A stretch of 64,000 nt of DNA from Syngnathus acus (GCF_901709675.1 NC_051091.1:11442967-11506966), one strand, 5' to 3'; positions 1-13,203 are shown, numbered from the stretch's first letter. Notes: generated from the sequence alone by a model not told the origin. Made by a program: numbers and translations.

Positions 1-1149
1 TTATCTTAAAAGTTTTTCCACTTCTATTTGATCGATTTTGGCCTTCAGTCACACAACTACTATAAGCCACAACTCACGGCCGGATGCCCACGTTGAAGCC
101 AAAATGACTCCATCTCTTGATGTGGCTGCCCGTTGTTTTAAGACACAAATAATTACGTAGAGTAGTTACACTTATAAAATGTGTTTATTTCTTGACATTT
201 TTTATTATGTTTTTATAGAAGACAGGGCTGTTTATTTATTTATTTTATTGGCTTTAAAGTTACTTTCAATTGGAAGAATGTAATCAAATTTTTGAGGTAT
301 TCATTTATCATAAAAAATACTATTTGTAGTATATTTGTCTTAGCCACTGCACTTGCTAGCTCTCAACATATTCAGCTACAGCTTCACACCAAAAGTGCAC
401 AGCCATATTGTTAAAATCTTGATTTATGTATATTAAAAGCACACCAGAGAAATGTCAAGGAAATCGAATTTCTAGGAAATTGGTCAAATCAATACCATTT
501 TAAAGATCAGCGCGAAATTACCACCAAAAAATTTCAGTGAAGTCGCCAACCTGACCTTGTTTCCACGTTTAGACAACAAACAACAGCTTTAAGGCTGAAA
601 ACAGATGTCTCACATCGTGCCTAAAATCCCTGAGTATCCCATACGTGATTGAACATGATCTTTATAAAAAAACGAAAAGCAGCACATCCGCAGCAATCTC
701 ATATGTTCAGAGATTTCCACAGCACCTTTTTCTTGAGAACATGGCGTGAGCCCCAGACTGAGGCTTAAACTCAGAGGTCAGCATTCAAGCAAAGGCGTTT
801 CTTCTTGTCCAATAAATCCACCGCCATGTCTGAATTAATGCATTGCGGGTCACGCTGAGAATATTAAAAATGATTTTTTTTTTTTTTTTTTTACTCAAAT
901 AAATAAAAAGTCTCATCCCTCCTGAAGTGTGCCATCGGTGGCGGGGACCGTCACGCTGACCCTGAGCGTTCTCTGAGCTTCCTGTGCCAGTGAAATATTA
1001 TGATATTTGGGGACTCGGATTGTGCTTTAATATTTCATTACATGTACAAAATCCTCTTCTATATATCTCTTGTAGGTGTGTGATTATTAATCATAAGACG
1101 TTGTGCCGAGGAAGCACAAGCCCCCCTCAGCCATAGAACATGAAAATAC
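1..1149. other. Non-coding DNA, probable intron of the 9.9-kb gene
   Basis: AT-rich sequence with no reading frame that I can support on either strand. The only simple feature is a poly-T run at about 873-892. If the exon at 9867-9920 is a first exon read leftwards, this stretch is part of its first intron. I saw no neurexophilin-like exon here. Confidence 0.4.
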
Positions 1150-1151
1150 TA

Positions 1152-1948
1152 CCGTAATTTTCGGACTATAAGTCGCGGTTTTTTTCATAGTTTGGGTGGG
1201 GGGGGCGACTTATACTCAGGAGCGACTTATATGTTTTTTTTCACAAATTTTTACTTGATCATTAATACATCACTTACAAGTATAGTTGACCACTTCACAT
1301 GTTATTTTTAGTATAGTTGATCACTTCACATGCGTTGATATCTTTATCTTGAACATATTCAAAACGTGAAAAATAGAGAGAAAAAATCAAATAAAGTAAT
1401 TAACTCTTTAAAGCGCCATATCCTCTGGACATGTCCTCTGTCACCAGGATGACATAAAGGACGAGAAATTTGATCGATGGATTTAATAATTTGGAGTGAC
1501 ACAAATGGTTTGATAATATTGTTGTTTATGTGATAGTTATTTAAAATATAGTTTATATATCGTTGTATGGGCCTGTGGAATAATTTGAACTGCGGCGCGG
1601 CACACGGCATTGTTGACAAAGGACGATCGATGGATTTAATGAATTGGAGTGACACAGATGGTTTTATAAACGTGTTATTTATGTAATAGTTTTTTTTAAA
1701 TAACTGAATGTTACGTCAGGCCCGTTCTCAGCTCCTCGTTTGTGTTTGTCACGTTAGCATACCGTATCGTTTAGCCTGTTGTTGCTCGTTCATGTCTGTT
1801 CTTGGTGTTGGATTTTGTCGAATAAATTGACCCCCAAAATGCGACTTATACTCCGGAGCGACTTATATATGTTTTTTTTCACATTTTTGGGCATTTTATG
1901 GCTGGTGCGACTTATACTCCGGAGCGACTTATAGTCCGAAAATTACGG
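1152..1948. mobile_element. Mariner-like non-autonomous element (MITE), family A, complete
   Basis: Both ends carry the same inverted terminal repeat: CCGTAATTTTCGGACTATAA at the left and its reverse complement at the right. Each end is bordered by TA (1150-1151 and 1949-1950), as expected of the TA target duplication of Tc1/mariner transposons. Next to each end, short direct units of the type AAGTCGC / GCGACTTATACTCCGGA recur. The interior (about 800 bp) encodes no transposase. It contains a diverged direct duplication of about 65 bp (from about 1472 and from about 1626, both with GATCGATGGATTTAAT). It must have been mobilised by a transposase encoded elsewhere. A partial second copy is at 24692-24926. 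Confidence 0.8.
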
Positions 1949-1950
1949 TA

Positions 1951-4900
1951 TGTGAAAGGACAAGACATTTTTCAAAGCAATTTCTAAAGTTGTAACGGTA
2001 AACCAATAAAAACATCAAAATAAGGACAAGTGTCTTTGAAAGATGAAGACAGCGCTGATTGAATTTCATTTTAAAGCAAAAAAATTAATTGTGAAATAAT
2101 TTAACTACCTATATATTTTTTCCTTTTAATTAATGGAAAAATAATACTACATAATAGGATTGTTACATTTTTAGTATCATATAATAACATATGGTTCAAC
2201 ATTATGTGCAGGACATGGACAAAATTCGTTTATGCACGACGCAATGAATTTTTGCTAAATTTGGACTGAGCAGCCTGCAGACACATTCCTGTTGTTACAT
2301 TTTGAAGTTCCATTTCTTTTTCCTCATCTTTGCCACCACTACTAGTGTGCATCAGAAAACCAGTAAAAAGGCCAAATCCTTACTCGCTTGGAATAGAAGG
2401 TTCACAGTCAGCGCACACTCAAACACAACTGTGTGTACTTTTCATGCATCCAGTCATTACATTAAAATAGAAAGTAGTCTGGGAAGTAGCACAAAGATGA
2501 GACGCAGCATGCTTCTTCCTCGGGAGAGGGCACATTCGGCAATGCGCTGACCAACGGGGCCGTGGCTTCGCGCCACCGCTGGCGTCCCCGCCACGCCCCG
2601 CCCCCTGTGATTCATCATGCATGTATGAAACAAACATCGGGAGCCAAGAGTCCCCTCTGATGTGATCTATTTCCGAAAGATGCACTCGGCCTCCTGCTCG
2701 GCTGCGGCGAAACACAGGGAAGGATTAGCACACGGAGTGCATCACAAAGATGACAGGGGACCCCTCAAAAGTGGAGCAACACCAGTGGACGCGTCCAAAG
2801 TAGGACTGACCACTTCAAACCCTGAGCCCCCCACACACATCCTTCCATTTCCCCCCCTGCTTCTTTATTTATGAAGCCATGCTAAAGAGGGCAACACATA
2901 CCAATACTGGAACACTGAGACTACATTCGATGATGTCGACAAAACAAACTCAAAATTGTGGTTCATTGTTTACATCCCCGCAATCCCGCAAATCTTCAGG
3001 CAATCTTTTTTTTTTTTTTATGTGCTTTTACATTGACGTTTACTTTAGAAATATATTCGGGGATAGGTGAAAATTTGCAGTATACACTGACCACTTTTAA
3101 AAGCTTTCAAAATATTTAAAAACACACATACAACTACTAAAACACACCACTTCATTTAATCGCATCATTATTATTTGTAATTATTTATGTATATTATTAT
3201 GATGTCTTGTATTTATGATTAACTCAACAACTAGTAACATGTTCAGTGTGAGCGTGATGATGGATGAAGTTGGGAAGTCTCTCCTTGACCCCACTGCTAC
3301 CCTTCTGCACATTGCAGGATGTTTTCCCCCGTTGGCACCGAGCACCACTGCCACAACATCAACGTCCCTTTATCGGATTGAGAAGAGGATTCACTCTCAA
3401 GTCTTAATACCTCAAGTGGGACTTGTTTGTCATCAATCCACTAATTTGTCTATTCCACTTTGGCCACCGCGAGCATAATCAAGACCACTCGATTAAGGCT
3501 TTGTTTTTACCTCGGGTATTTGCACATTCACTTGAAAAAACAAAGGTTCTTTTTTTCGGCGACGTCTTGATTATAGTCCGTCGCAAGTCCTTGAGGCAAA
3601 CCAATTACCAGGAATATTTCCAAATTGATTTCTTTTGCAGCCTCCTCTGGGCCTTTGCAATTTGGATTCTTGGGGCAGCAATTTTCTGCAGTGAGACGTT
3701 TAGGTGAGTCACACACGAACACATAGAGATACAATAGCATTGCGGTTGCGCAAATAATGGCGTATTCATTGACAAAGTAGGCCAGGATGCATTTAGATGC
3801 TACGTAAGAGCAGATCAGGGCAGGGGCTCGTACGTACGCACAAAAACGTGACGTAAGCAACTTCCCGTACTCATATTCAGATGTATCGACTGAAAAAAAC
3901 GTGGGAATGTGCAGTGGTGGCTGCATTTTTGCAACATTGCCTTAAGACTGCTTGCTTAATGCTAATGTATAATGAAAAATGACATTGACATGCTAACAGT
4001 TAGTATTGATAAGTTTAAAGGAAGTTTAAAGACAAACAATGGTGCAACATCTTTAGACAGATAATGTAACAATACTCACAGGCATATATTCTTTATCCTC
4101 TGATAAAAAAAATAACAATATAACAGCATCTTACGGGATCACTTAGAGTTGTAGTAGAGGAAGACGTACGATTCTATATTTGTCTCTGCATGACTGTATA
4201 TTACTGAAAAAATGCAACGGTCGGGTCATGTATTTCATATCATATATTTAGGCTTCCTACTATAACTCGTCAATAATTGGAGGGTTAGGGTTCACATTAC
4301 TGGGGAATTTTGGTAAGAGTTGGTTGTACTGCTGTTCGACTTTATCTGAGCCACTTATTTCTGCCATGCCCTCATGCAGTTCGAAAGCTGGCAGTTCTAC
4401 AGAGACCCACCATTGGCAGCTGGGACACCAGCTCCAACTGCGCCAACCACATGAGGCCCAAGCAACAGCTGCAGAGGCCTTCTTCTCCTGAACTAAAGGC
4501 AGTCTAGGATGTTCTGATGTGGAGCCCAGCTTCTTTCTCAGTTTACCGAGGTCCAGGATAGGACGGGGAAAAAAGAGAACCAGGCCTTGGGAGAGATAGG
4601 GACAGTGTGAGCATCGGTATCTCAGCCAACACCTCTCTTGGGAGGGCAACAATTGGCGGGACGGGGCCTGGGCAGTTGCTCCCCAGTGTGCTCAATTTAC
4701 TATTTGAAGAATTAAAAAAAAAAAAAAATCCCACTTGCCAACTCATCAACCCGACAACAAAGTAGGAAAATTCCACAATCAGAGCACAACCAGAAAAGAA
4801 TGAGTTGATTAAATCCAATGAATAACTCAATTTTACACATCTACAAGTCAGTGAAAAAAACTCAGGAATATTAATGAATTATTTTATAGATCTATTCATG

Positions 4901-7900
4901 CATTTCTTATTTGGGTCATATTTTTATTTATTAATTGGTCAATTTTATCTTTAAGCCTAAACATTGTGACTTGATCAAAATTAAATACAAAACATTTTAA
5001 AATACGTACATATTTTAAAAAGAAAGTTTTTTCTGTGCAGCACACCTGAATGCCAACATTTTTTATTTATTTATTTAAAGAACACAATAGTGCTTCACTG
5101 TTTCTGTAATCCTGCTACATTCTCAATGGAGAGTTTAGTGCAGTGAGTGCACCATTATGTTTGTTGGCCGAGTTACGACGCACAAGACAAAAGAGAGGAA
5201 CGTTAATTGTTTGTAATTAATATCCGTCTGTTGAAATAAGTGACATGAGACTGATATTATTTCCTATATACATCTGCCTACAAGAGAGCTTGAGCATCCT
5301 TGCATAAAAAAGTGACGCATGACCATAATTGAATTCAACCAGCAAAACACTTGCAATGCACTGTGCTGTAATTCGCAGAATCGTTTTACATTCATTTGTA
5401 TAAAAACCCAGACGAGAATGAGTGGGTGTATTCATAGCGTCAGCCTCTCTACATTTCCATATTTTCCTTTCCAATATAAAAAGTCTAAAAGAAATAAACT
5501 TCCGCCAACATTATTTGCTTTTGTATGAAATCCCACCAACTGGAATTCACAAGCAAGTCAATCCACAGCAAAACAAGACGTCTCAGACAGCCGGAGGCCC
5601 GTCTGAAACTAAAGATGGGAAAATAATATAGCACTTCTTTTTCTTGACAAAATCCTGTTGGTTCTTTGGCTGAGTACCTTGTGCTATTTACACAGCTTTC
5701 ACCACAAAGAATATAGAAAATTCAAAGGGGGATGAAAAGTGGTTGGTTGAATGGATAACATTGAAAATGAAATTAAAATGAACATCAGTCTAGTACACCA
5801 AACAAAAACAAAAAAAACTTGTATTTTGATAGTTGGAACAACTTTAAAAGAAAAATATTGACATTGACACACAGCAAAGTGAGCAGTTTGTTGAATTGCA
5901 TAACATCAAATTTGAGTTTGCTGCCTTGAAAGTTCACTCAACGTTTTTTTTTTTCCTTCCCACCATAGACTTTTAACAAAATCCATCACAGGACAGACAT
6001 TGAGGAAATTGATAAACGATTTAATGTCTCTAACATGATTAATCCTAAAACGACCGTAAAAGCAACAACCACAAAAGAAATAAAGCGATGTTACTGCGCT
6101 AATGCAACAACGTCCACCGGAAGCTTGGTTGGACCTCGTCGAGGCCGACTGAATAAATGCGCGTGACCTTCTGAATGTGTGTGGATAACAGAAAACCTTC
6201 GTTTTAAACGTGGCATGGCAGTATGTTTTCTTGTGCTTGAATGTAAGGCGGAGAAAAAGAGGGGCATAAGAAATAGCATATTTTGTGGAAAGAAAAAAAG
6301 GAGCATATTCTGCAAGGTAAGGTAAACTGAGTCTTTTTGTTTTCAAATGAACTACAATTATTTTACGGATGATGTCTCAATGACATCTCCTTGGCAACTC
6401 GGGGCAGAGGGTCGTGCTGCCCTACATGGAAGCGAAAGGACACACACAAGACTAATATGCTCATTTTTACACTTGAGTGTTAGTAGGAACGCAATCTGAG
6501 GTGAAGAAGAGAAAACCAGATACTCTGATAAATGACGAAAGGAGAAATAAAGTCTGCTGTAATTACTAATTACAATATTGGATGTGATAAATGAGACATT
6601 TTAGAGTGAAAGCACCACAAATGATGAGGAACCAGCAGTCGTTTACGTAATAGCTCACCTGGATCGCTGGTACCAGGTCCTAGAAATTTGATCTGAAAAG
6701 TATCTACTGTTACATATGGGAAATTACAGGGAAAAAAAATACGTAGAAATCATGCATTTTTTTTAACTGATAACAAAATCTCAATTAATTAACATCTCAA
6801 AACTTCATATTTACTCAACTAGCAAAACTTCAAGTATAACTTAAAAGCACAACCAATACAGTATTGAATTAAACTAAATCAAACATAAAATAGCAAAATA
6901 AATAAATATGTGGGTTTTCCCATTGACTGCTAGCAATGTTTTTCAAACAAAATAGGTGTTGTCTTTACATTATTATTTTTTCGCAATAACTACTCTGTAA
7001 GGTTGTCTCCGATGGGCCCAAACCACAATTGCCACAAATGTAAAATCAATTCAAACCTCTCAACGGTACAGCAGACATGCAAAGCTCAGAATATCTCAAA
7101 GTATGGCATACACAATTTGTTTTTAATTAAATCCATATTTTCATTAAATAATCATCCATCATATTTCTGGCATGGAGGTCTAATTACCTGACAGACACTA
7201 TCTGTATTGCGGCGTTATATATGTGAATATAATATACGCTATGTCATCTTCTCTGCTTAATTAAACTGCTGCCGTCTCTTTAAGGCTGATGGAAGTAAAA
7301 GCTGGAGGTGAAATTGTTCATGTTACAAGCAAATGGATTGTCAAACGTGCCACGAGGGGGAGAAGCAACACCAGACACGACGGAACCTTCCAAAGTGGAA
7401 CCATCCAAATATCCCCAAAAACCTTTTCAGCCATTGTGACTGAAAAACATATCGTACTTGTAAAAAATTAACATTCACGCTTAAATTAACATCTTTATGT
7501 GGCCTGTATGTGTTTTTGTGACTGCAAATACATTTTGTTGCTTACTGTGAAACAAACCATGGAACAAATTATTAAAATAAACAATGTTTTCCCTTTGAAG
7601 CTTAAGGATGCATGCATGAAATTTGGGCTGATCTTTGCGGTAAATGTAATTGCCTGTGTCGTCACCATTCTGCAGATTACATATCAAATCTCCGGGTCGA
7701 ATGAGCATTAACTGTCATTTACACAGATTACAGTGCTCTGACTCTACAATCCAGAGGATGTGCACACTTTTGCAACATTTTTTTGTTTTATCATTTTTGT
7801 TAAATAATATATTGGTCACATTTATTTATGTATCTATATATAATCATAGAAATCTGGCAGAGTGGTGTGTAGTACATGTAATGAAATTAAAGTCACTCAC

Positions 7901-8293
7901 AAGATATAATATGCCCGTGGGTATATTCACTTGCTAGTTGTTTTAAGAGGAGAAGGAGGAGGCGAAGGAGGGACTCTGGGGGGGTGATAAGAGGATTTTG
8001 TCAGGTTGAGATGGCGGCTAATGCTATTGTTCCTAACGGGACCGCCGAAACAGCAAAGAAGCTTTTCTCACATCTTTGCCACGTAGCGTTGAGCTGTTGG
8101 AGAAGATACGCTTTGAAAAAGCACAAGGTGGGAAAGCGCTGGAGTCAGACGCAGGATGATTTCAATAGACTACTTAACAAAGATGACTTCATGTGAAAAC
8201 ACCAAAACATACTCAACTTAAACAAAGCTTGGTAATAGATCACAGCATTTTCCACACGAGTATCAATTGGTATTTTTGTCCGCTATCTCAGTA
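1951..8293. other. Non-coding DNA, probable intron; mostly unassigned
   Basis: No exon supported. The short reading frames here overlap on opposite strands, lack recognisable domains and have ordinary AT-rich composition. A GC-rich, CpG-containing patch sits at about 2540-2720. Stretches of A/T homopolymer are common, for example 3006-3019 and 4712-4725. The segment at about 4039-4160 resembles another segment inside stac3 (see the repeat entry). The rest holds nothing that I recognise. Confidence 0.35.
4039..4160. repeat. Dispersed repeat Z, copy 1
   Basis: The stretch around TATATTCTTTATCCTCTGA (about 4085-4103) and its flanks align by eye, with many differences, to 46479-46600 in a stac3 intron. 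The shared order is a GCAACA motif, then AGACA.ATA, then the TATATTCTTTATCCTC core. This suggests two old copies of a dispersed element. The family and the true ends are unknown. Confidence 0.35.
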
Positions 8294-8335
8294 CAGTGGT
8301 GCCCTGAGATACAAAGTTTAACCCATTTTATGAAA
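8294..8335 (+). mobile_element. Possible left end of a Tigger/pogo-like element
   Basis: A TA dinucleotide is followed by CAGTGGTGCCCTGAGATACA, which resembles the CAGTGGNNCCTCGAGATAC type of terminus seen in pogo/Tigger-like elements of fish. I could not find a matching right end in the next few kilobases, so this is at best a truncated or decayed copy. Confidence 0.3.
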
Positions 8336-8901
8336 TGTGCTAAAATTAAACAGCAGTCTGGGGTGAGAACGGCAATTCCATTTCAAAGAGAAGCTAAATC
8401 AAACCACGTTTGGCTGATGCTCACATTTCTGCACTCTCTCTTTCAACTTTTCACTTCATAATCCTTGCATAAAAAGTAGAGCACCTAAGGACACAACTCA
8501 TCTTATTGTCAACCACCATCAAAACATAAAAGTGAGGTGGGGGAGGCATAAAAATACACTGGACCTCCCCAAAAGCAGGTCTGACGTAGCAACATGAAAT
8601 TTGGGAGACATGTCTGCCAAAAATACACCAGAAGTCTACCAGTCTGATTTTAGTGCCCATTCCCAGGCAAAAACTGAAAAAACAATCTGCATACGGGAAC
8701 AAACATTCTACAATGAAAAAAAAATAAAAGAAATGCGGCTACATCAGCCATGGACAACTCTCGACTCACACTTAACATATTCAGTGTTGCTGTCCTCTCT
8801 TAAAGCAGAGCCAATCGGAGAGTATTTTCACGCGGTCGTCAATACTTGGAAGTGCTTTGAATTCTTGACAGTCAGAAATCAAATTATCCATAATGGAAGC
8901 T

Positions 8902-8918
8902 GGGGGGGGGGGGGGGGG
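8902..8918 (+). repeat. Poly-G tract (17 G)
   Basis: An uninterrupted run of 17 G. A second G tract of 12 lies at 9144-9155. Such runs can form G-quadruplex DNA, and their length is often uncertain in assemblies. No gene context explains them. Confidence 0.85.
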
Positions 8919-9025
8919 CAAAGTGGCAAAGATCTCTTTTCAGAACATATATTTCCAGCTCATACACACTGCTCCTGGTCTCTAAATTTTAACTACAGTC
9001 AAAAATTGCCCAATGATGATATAAG

Positions 9026-9063
9026 GGCGCGCGCGCATACATACACACGCGCACGCACACACA
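9026..9063. repeat. Alternating purine-pyrimidine tract (GC/AC)
   Basis: A short tract of GCGCGCGC followed by interrupted CA dinucleotides (ATACATACACACGCGC and onward). Alternating purine-pyrimidine DNA of this kind is prone to Z-DNA formation. It lies about 800 bp downstream of the donor of the predicted first exon at 9867. Confidence 0.7.
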
Positions 9064-9866
9064 TTCAGCGGCAGAGCCAAACTAAACTCCACTTGAGCAG
9101 TGGTGATGCAGAGATAATAAAACAACCCAGCGGCACGTTCAACTTCAGAAGAAGGGGGGGGGGGGAAGAAATGAAAGGAAGTTGCTGCCAGTGCAACTAG
9201 ATAAATAGATAAGGGGGGTGAGCACTGCTCTACAGTACGCAGCACTCGGGGTGCCCACACAGAACAGTACAGACATTAAAATTATATACGTTTTGGAAAA
9301 TTCCATAACTAACATTGTTGTAAAAACATTTCACATACAGTGTGTCTAAAACAAATGTCAAATTGCTTTAATCTATATTTATACAATATTCTATATTTCT
9401 ATAGCATGTGTGTGTTAAGAGACCACTGCAAAATATGTTTATGCCAACAGATTTCTACTGAGATACTTAAACATTTTTTTTGTGAACGTCACTATGACTG
9501 AAACAGAAGCAGCGAGCAGAAATGGCCCCAAAGTTCATCCTAATCTATTATTTGATCTTGCAGTGCGATATAGTATTAGATAAGATGTACACAACTGACG
9601 TGATTCTAAACACAAACACCGACTAGAGAACCAGCCCTCCACAATAGTTGTGATGATTAAAAACTTGGAATTCTTTTTGTTATTATACACACCCAGCAGA
9701 GCAAAGGCACACATAACAATCAAAGTTGACAAGTGTTTGATTAGATTACATATTAAAATAAAACTCAATCATTGGACAAGCCAAATTAAAGGTAATAACG
9801 CTTCGCCTTCTTTTGCGCATTTACGCACAAGCCTTCCTACGCAAATTAGACTCTTTTCAAGCTCAC

Positions 9867-9920
9867 CTTACGCAGGATCCACTGGCAGAGGACGAGCGCG
9901 GTCCATCCGAGCACCTGCAT
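9867..9920 (-). CDS. nxph4: Candidate first coding exon of a neurexophilin-4-like secreted protein (partial)
   Basis: Read on the minus strand, an ATG at 9918-9920 opens 18 codons giving MQVLGWTALVLCQWILRK, followed at once by a strong donor (AAG|GTGAGC, GT at 9865-9866). The peptide is a short hydrophobic signal-peptide start. From memory, human NXPH4 begins with a similar pattern: M..L..W, then a hydrophobic stretch, then W-L-L-R-K. NXPH4 also lies near STAC3 and R3HDM2 in human 12q13, which adds weight. Neurexophilins are secreted neuronal glycoproteins that bind alpha-neurexins. The remaining coding exon(s), including the conserved cysteine-rich domain, are not visible between 1 and 9866, so the intron would exceed 9.8 kb. 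The exon is tiny, so another secreted or membrane protein is possible. The ORFs on the plus strand across this region are probably shadows of the GC-rich first exon and promoter. Confidence 0.5.
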
Positions 9921-10430
9921 GTCACCTTCCGTTCACAAACACAACTCAACGCCTCCTTTGCGCATACGCGAAGCCAAAAAGAGGAGGAGGGTGGAAAAAG
10001 CGCACAGCGGCGGTGGCGGCGGACTCCGGGCAATCCCAGCCGCTACAGAAAGCCGGGGTGACAAGGTCGCTCAAAGTTGTTGCTGCTCCTTTGCGCGCGT
10101 TACTGGATTAAAACTTGTGTGTCTCGCGTCTCCTCTCAGCCTCATGCGCAACATCCGCGCTGTCTGCCTGTGCTCATTGCCGGACGTCGTGCGCCAAGTT
10201 TTGCGCGCAGAAGTCCGCAAGTTACTGATGTTTGGTAAGGAGTGTGCGTGCTTCCGGGGGGGTTCGGCTTGTGAGCGAGCGGCTGTTGTGAGGAGGAGAA
10301 GATACTGTACATCACCTCTTACGCTACCTCCTTCCTTTCTCTCCTCCCACCTCTTTCTCCTGCTCTCCCTCACTCTCTACGCGCGCGTCACAACCAAAGG
10401 GAGTGCTGCCTTTTACGGGTAAGCAAGGAT
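9921..10430 (-). promoter_or_regulatory. GC-rich, CpG-containing 5' UTR/promoter region of the 9.9-kb gene
   Basis: Immediately upstream (minus strand) of the candidate ATG, about 500 bp are clearly richer in G+C and CpG (GCGC, CGCG, GCGCGCG) than the AT-rich surroundings. A long purine-rich strand lies near 10290-10380. This is what a CpG-island promoter with 5' UTR would look like. I see no TATA box and cannot place the transcription start. Confidence 0.45.
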
Positions 10431-11074
10431 TCCGCTTAAGAGCAAGCAAGACTAGCAATTAATGCTCATCATGTTGCCGTTTTTGCACTAGACAAGTGGG
10501 TTCTTCAACTTTTTACACCGAGTATAACTCAAAACATTGCTTCTTCACGTTCCAACAAAACAAATAACTTTGATCTTAATTATAGGGAAATAAAAGTTAT
10601 ACTTCAGTTACACTTGTCAACAATGTTGATTTTAATTAGCAAGGCAAGTCAACTTTTCTATTTTTTGTGCCGATTCAGAATCGCGCTTGTTGTTTCGGGT
10701 TTTAATAATAACAATACTAATAGCAGTAATATAATACCTAATATAGTAATATAATGAGCAATATTTATAAATTAAGGGTTAAGTTCAGCAACTGGTGGAT
10801 TTATTTCCCAGATTCTTTTACACATGCTAAAGTCTATATTGCAAAGGCATTTTATAGGTCGATTTAAAAATAAAAAAATAAAATCTCGACAAGATTAAAA
10901 GTTAGATACGATTGGCGCTAAATCGTAAAGAAAATGTGGTATGCTTATTAAATGCACTCCATAGTTAAATACAACTGAACTGTACTCAGGCAGTGATTGT
11001 TCCGCTTACCACTAGAGGGAGCCTATGTACCACATTTCGAGAATCTTTCAGTTAGAAGATGGCATCTGTGGCAT
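10431..11074. other. Intergenic, AT-rich, nothing recognised
   Basis: A stretch of AT-rich sequence without credible exons or repeat termini. If the gene at 9.9 kb is real, this is its upstream flank. Confidence 0.4.
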
Positions 11075-11173
11075 ATCCATCCATCCATCCATCCATCCAT
11101 CCATCCATCCATCCATCCATCCATCCATCCATCCATCCATCCATCCATCCATCCATCCATCCATCCATCCATC
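11075..11173. repeat. (ATCC)n tetranucleotide microsatellite
   Basis: About 25 perfect ATCC units. On the other strand this is GGAT, the same unit as the Rex3 tail. However, no Rex3 3' end (CTTCTTCCGCTTATCC) adjoins it, so it is better called a free microsatellite. The ORFs made of repeated HPSI or GWMD residues on both strands are artefacts of this repeat. Confidence 0.95.
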
Positions 11174-13203
11174 ACCATTAAATATATTCTCATTGTTGTT
11201 GTTCACAGATGGCATGTAAGATTGCTCATGTGAAATGACGAGCCGAATGCTTGTGTGACTAAAAGTAACCAGTATAGCAGAAGTGTGTGTGTGTTTTGTG
11301 TGTGCAGTGAGTGACACAGTACTGCCTCCCTGTGAGACAAACTGTCACTGCACACAGGCTGCTAATTACTCACTGCTTACACTGCTGTGTGCATATTGTC
11401 TTTTTGTTTATTTTGTTTAATTCCAGGCACCAAAATCGCTCATGATGCTCTGACTCGAATCCGGATCTAATTGGACAGTGGGCAACTGTCTTTCAGAAAC
11501 ACTCAAAAAATGACCTTGCTACACTTGCCAAGAGAAGGAATTTTCTTCTTTCTAGAACTTTGCTTTGTCGTGGAAATTGGCTTAAGAATTAAGACTTGTC
11601 CTCTAAGTGGTGAAACTCATCTTTCCAAAGCTGGACCACACATCTGTCTGCTGTAAAAGCATCAATTTCTTCATTTCCTCTCAAGCATGAAAGTGTCTTT
11701 CAAACGCAGTGGAACTCCAAGAACGTAAACATGGCTGCCCTCGCTGTGATTTGCAGGCCCACAACAGTAGGCTCTGTCCTCCACTCGACAAATCTACACA
11801 CACGTGCACATTCGCACGCAATTTCATGATGCACATTGGAAGTGGCAGGTGAATTTCGCTCAGCTGCTCCACGTCCCTGTTCCACTTAGCGGCAATGTCG
11901 GCGAATCAGCTCGACGCAAATGAATGAACAAGAATCTCTGTATCAACCCTCACAAATATCATCCGGATGCCATTATTCTCCCTCCCCCCCAGACAGACAT
12001 CTGCGGAACAGAGGTGGCAAACATACTCACACTCTGTACTTATGTATAAATGGATTGTGGTAAATGTAAAAGTTTATGTTTAGCTTCAAATTAAGAAGCA
12101 CAGACTGAAATGTTCTTAATACAGTATAGAAATAAAAATGGGGCACAATGAAAACATTTGTTTTTCTAATGCTAAGCGCTGACTAACATTAGCTTAGGAT
12201 TTCATGCTATGTATATTGTGACTACACTTGTATTTTTTTTCAGGTTATAAAGAATCTTGCAACAGTATCATAATGCCAACAGGAAGGAATATTATCCAAA
12301 AGGAATTCCTGGGAATAACACACCCCAAAGCAAATCCGCACATGCTTTATCGAGAGGTACAATGCTAAGAGGTCAGCTGGCAGTAATGGAGCCTTTTGTG
12401 TGCGGAAATAGTTATTTTACAACAGCCGTATAAAACCAACCGATGATGTTTTCCCTTCTGCAGGGGGCTTCAGAATGAAGAGCGACAGAGTGAGCAAATG
12501 AGTGTCGCCGGTGCGCAGCATTGTCATTCAAATGTGTTGTTGCAGGACAAGGGAATGGTGCAGGGGCGCTAATGGGGAGCGTGGGGAGAAGTGGAATAAT
12601 TGGATGGGATGACGTGCATCGGGACAGGACGTAATGTGCACGTGGATGGAATTGTGTGACGGCAGTGCTGCGTGGACGAGTACGCGGGCGGTGGTGTGAG
12701 GATAAGGACAGTGCGGGAATTGTCATGTATCGTGTTGTAGTGGTATTTAGTGGGAGTAAATAAAGAAAATCTTATTAGTTGGACATAATTTAAATATTGA
12801 CAGACTGTTTTGATGGGGGGAAAAAAATCTAGATAAAATTGTTTTATTCTCAAACTGCAAAGTATATTGATTGGGGTTTATTTAAAATGTAAATAAATAT
12901 CACAGACGCCCAGGACTGTGTGCTGATCGATCCAGTCCGGTGTTATTACTCTGTGAGTACATGTCAGTGTTTACATTACGCTGTGTGACCTCAACTCACA
13001 AATCGCTGATGTGTCCAAATCAGATGATGTACAACATCAATGCCAGTTGGCAAAAAGAAATTTTTGTAATATATCAAACTCCAGTCACACCAAGGCTGTA
13101 CACATAACATCCAGTGTGTGCTAATGCAACTCTAAATCCATGTCATCAACCTGTCCACTTTGGAAAACAACTTTTGATTTGACCATGTCTAACTATGCCC
13201 ATG
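11174..13203. other. Intergenic DNA, unassigned
   Basis: No supported gene. Only short conflicting reading frames are present. Nothing in this 2-kb stretch resembles a transposon terminus or an RNA gene. Confidence 0.35.

Noticed and set aside
7984-8196. 70-codon plus-strand frame with an ATG at about 8011 in a slightly GC-richer stretch
   Set aside because: It is somewhat suggestive of a protein (Ala/Lys/Trp-rich) but I recognise no domain and see no splice sites or repeat ends, so it is not annotated as a gene.
8601-9200. 199-codon plus-strand frame
   Set aside because: It runs through a G17 homopolymer, an alternating GC/CA tract and a second G run. It has no domain or splice context. 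The length is due to low-complexity sequence.
9650-10422. Overlapping plus-strand frames of 82-167 codons at the 9.9-kb CpG-rich block
   Set aside because: They mutually overlap in different frames and lie opposite a minus-strand exon with a proper start and donor. GC-rich DNA has few stops by chance.
11075-11173. (ATCC)n as the tail of another Rex3-like insertion
   Set aside because: The diagnostic CTTCTTCCGCTTATCC next to the tail is absent on both sides, so it is treated as a free microsatellite.
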